Program-made: the position numbers and the translations under genes
Part shown: in pieces, positions 62,903 through 64,000 of the stretch
Layout of the letters: each line of letters begins with the position of its first letter
How positions within the stretch are numbered: position 1 is the stretch's first letter
Origin: Apus apus
Taxonomy: Eukaryota; Chordata; Aves; Apodiformes; Apodidae
Assembly (NCBI RefSeq): GCF_020740795.1
Contig: NC_067285.1
Span: forward strand, 74,624,342 to 74,688,341
Length of the DNA: 64,000 nucleotides
Direction: 5' to 3'
The notes under the pieces: generated by a model
Database searches by the model: none
What the model was told of the DNA's origin: nothing
What the model saw: only the letters and a program-made list of their open reading frames with translations

Positions 62903-63840
62903 CAGAGTCAGGTTGGCAGTGATGAAATTATTACAAGGAATTCAAGGGCAATGAAGAGAGACTTCAGGGCCCTGGGACGGCTGGTTAGGGGGTCTGGAGC
63001 GCAAGTGGTGTTTGCCTCCATACCTGTTGCAAGAAAGGATGAAGAGATAAACAAGAGGAATCTGCAGATCAATGCATGGCTACGTGACTGGTGGGCAGGG
63101 CTTTGAGTTTTTCAATCACGGGCTGCTATATAAGACACCTGACCTGCTGATGGCATGTGGGATGCACCTGTCCCAGAGGGGGAAAAGGCTTTTGGGTCAG
63201 GAGTTAGCAGGCTCATTGACAGGGCTTTAAACTAGATAGGAAGGGGGAAGGGGAGATAACTGGGCCTGTTAGGGACAAGCCCAAGAGAAGCATGGCAGGG
63301 CTTGAAGGATGGTGGACTATGGAGGATTCTCACTCTGTTGTTTCATTTGAGAGAAAGGATACATGTTTAGAAATCATGGAAGCACCTGAGAAGTGTCTTT
63401 GAAGAAATGGGGCCCACAGTGGAAAAAAGGTGTTGGAATCATTAGCTCATTTGAAGTGCATCTATACCAATGCACACAGTATGAGCAACAAGCAGGGGGA
63501 GCTTGAAGCCATGATACACCAGGAAAACTATGACATAGTGGCTATGACAGAAACATGGTGGGGTGCATCACATGACTGGAGTGCCACAATCAATGGCTAC
63601 AAGCTCTTCAGGAGGGATAGAAAGGGAAGGAGAGGGGGTGGAGTGGCCCTGTATGTTAGAGAATGCTATGAGAGCTTGGAAATCAAGTCACCATCCCTGG
63701 ATGTGTTTAAGGGTTGTTTGGATGTGGTGTTGGTGGATGTGGTTTGGGGGAGAACTTTGTAGAGTAGAGATGATGGTTGGACTCGGTGATCCCAAGGGTC
63801 TTTTCCAACCTGAATAGTTCTATGGTTCTAAGATTCTATG
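62903..63840 (+). mobile_element. CR1 LINE, internally deleted (ORF1 end + ORF2 start + 3' tail)
   Basis: Three CR1 parts follow in order. First, 62950-63230 is the end of ORF1, an SGNH/esterase-like domain in CR1: FRALGRLVRGSGAQVVFAS, INAWLRDWW, then HLSQRGKRLLGQELAGS. It has a frame break after RDWWAG, and the family's D-G-T-H motif reads C-G-M-H, so the catalytic Asp is gone. Second, from about 63430 comes the N-terminal part of the ORF2 endonuclease: CIYTNAHSMSNKQGELEAMI, DIVAMTETWWGASHDW, RGGGVALYVRECYESLEI. Third, near 63685 it jumps directly to the ORF2 C-terminus (SPSLDVFKGCLD) and the 3' UTR (GGTCTTTTCCAACCTGAATA, then GATTCTATG). The whole RT domain is missing. Confidence 0.9.
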
Positions 63841-63867
63841 TTACTGTTTCCGTAAATACCCTGAAGG

Positions 63868-64000
63868 TCACAGAATCACAGAATGGTTCAAGTTGGAAGG
63901 GGCCTTAAAGATCATCTAGTTCCAACCCCTTTGCATGGGCAGGAACACCTCCCACTAGATCAGGTTGCTCAGGGCCCCATCCAACCTGGCCTTGAACACT
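63868..64000 (-). mobile_element. CR1 LINE 3' fragment (runs off window)
   Basis: TCACAGAATCACAGAATGG, TTGGAAGGGGCCTTAAAGAT, GGGCAGGAACACCTCCCACT, then CATCCAACCTGGCCTTGAAC: a reversed CR1 3' UTR, cut by the window edge. It lies 27 bases from the end of the sense copy, tail to tail. Confidence 0.93.

Larger units (their letters stand above)
62090..64000 (+). other. KLHL2: KLHL2 intron 6 (partial)
   Basis: The start of intron 6, with an A-rich tract at about 62325-62357, a sense CR1 (62903-63840) and an antisense CR1 that runs off the window (63868-64000). Confidence 0.85.

Noticed and set aside
63430..63762. 110-codon endonuclease-like frame as a gene
   Set aside because: It is the ORF2 start of an internally deleted CR1, lacks an ATG at its beginning and ends in the CR1 tail.
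1..64000. CRISPR arrays, operons, prophage or tRNA genes
   Set aside because: The window is vertebrate. Repeats are CR1 copies and simple repeats without regular spacers, and no tRNA-like cloverleaf was recognised by eye.

Overview
This window is vertebrate nuclear DNA, most likely from a bird (or a close sauropsid relative). The main signs are many CR1 LINE copies with the typical (ATTCTATG)-like 3' ends, no recognisable SINEs, long AT-rich introns, and two GC-rich CpG-island promoters. It is not bacterial: most open reading frames are short and random, and the real coding sequence is split into small exons with good splice sites.

Two genes are supported, arranged head to head. On the minus strand at the left is the 5' part of TMEM192, a lysosomal membrane protein: exon 1 at 5501-5542 and exon 2 at 2539-2685. 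Its remaining exons lie off the left edge, and its CpG-island promoter spans about 5160-5850. About 10.4 kb to the right, on the plus strand, KLHL2 (Mayven; BTB-BACK-Kelch adaptor of CUL3 ubiquitin ligases) starts in a second CpG island (about 15540-16450). Six KLHL2 exons are present: 15931-15953, 18840-18965, 23007-23113, 27732-27853, 52462-52624 and 61980-62089. Joined, they stay in one frame for 217 codons, covering the N-terminus, the whole BTB domain and the start of BACK. The Kelch propeller lies beyond the right edge. The adjacent divergent TMEM192/KLHL2 pair matches the order I know from mammals.

Layout: 1-2538 TMEM192 intron 2 (partial); 2686-5500 TMEM192 intron 1; 5850-15130 intergenic, with one CR1 fragment; 15131-15930 KLHL2 upstream region with a (TCTA)n microsatellite and promoter motifs; 15954-64000 KLHL2 introns 1-6. 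Intron 4 (24.6 kb) splits the BTB/BACK coding part and carries most of the repeats. CR1 copies are mainly antisense to KLHL2. One copy at 62903-63840 is sense, internally deleted, and sits tail to tail with another CR1 at the right edge.

The most notable observations are a GC-AG intron after KLHL2 exon 5, a possible overlapping upstream ORF and in-frame upstream ATG at the KLHL2 start, an internally deleted CR1 keeping an ORF1 esterase remnant, a perfect RFX X-box in intron 4, a splice-site-flanked candidate poison exon in intron 4, and a recent 135-bp tandem duplication in intron 3. I found no wholly new biological system; this is an ordinary two-gene locus with some unusual details.
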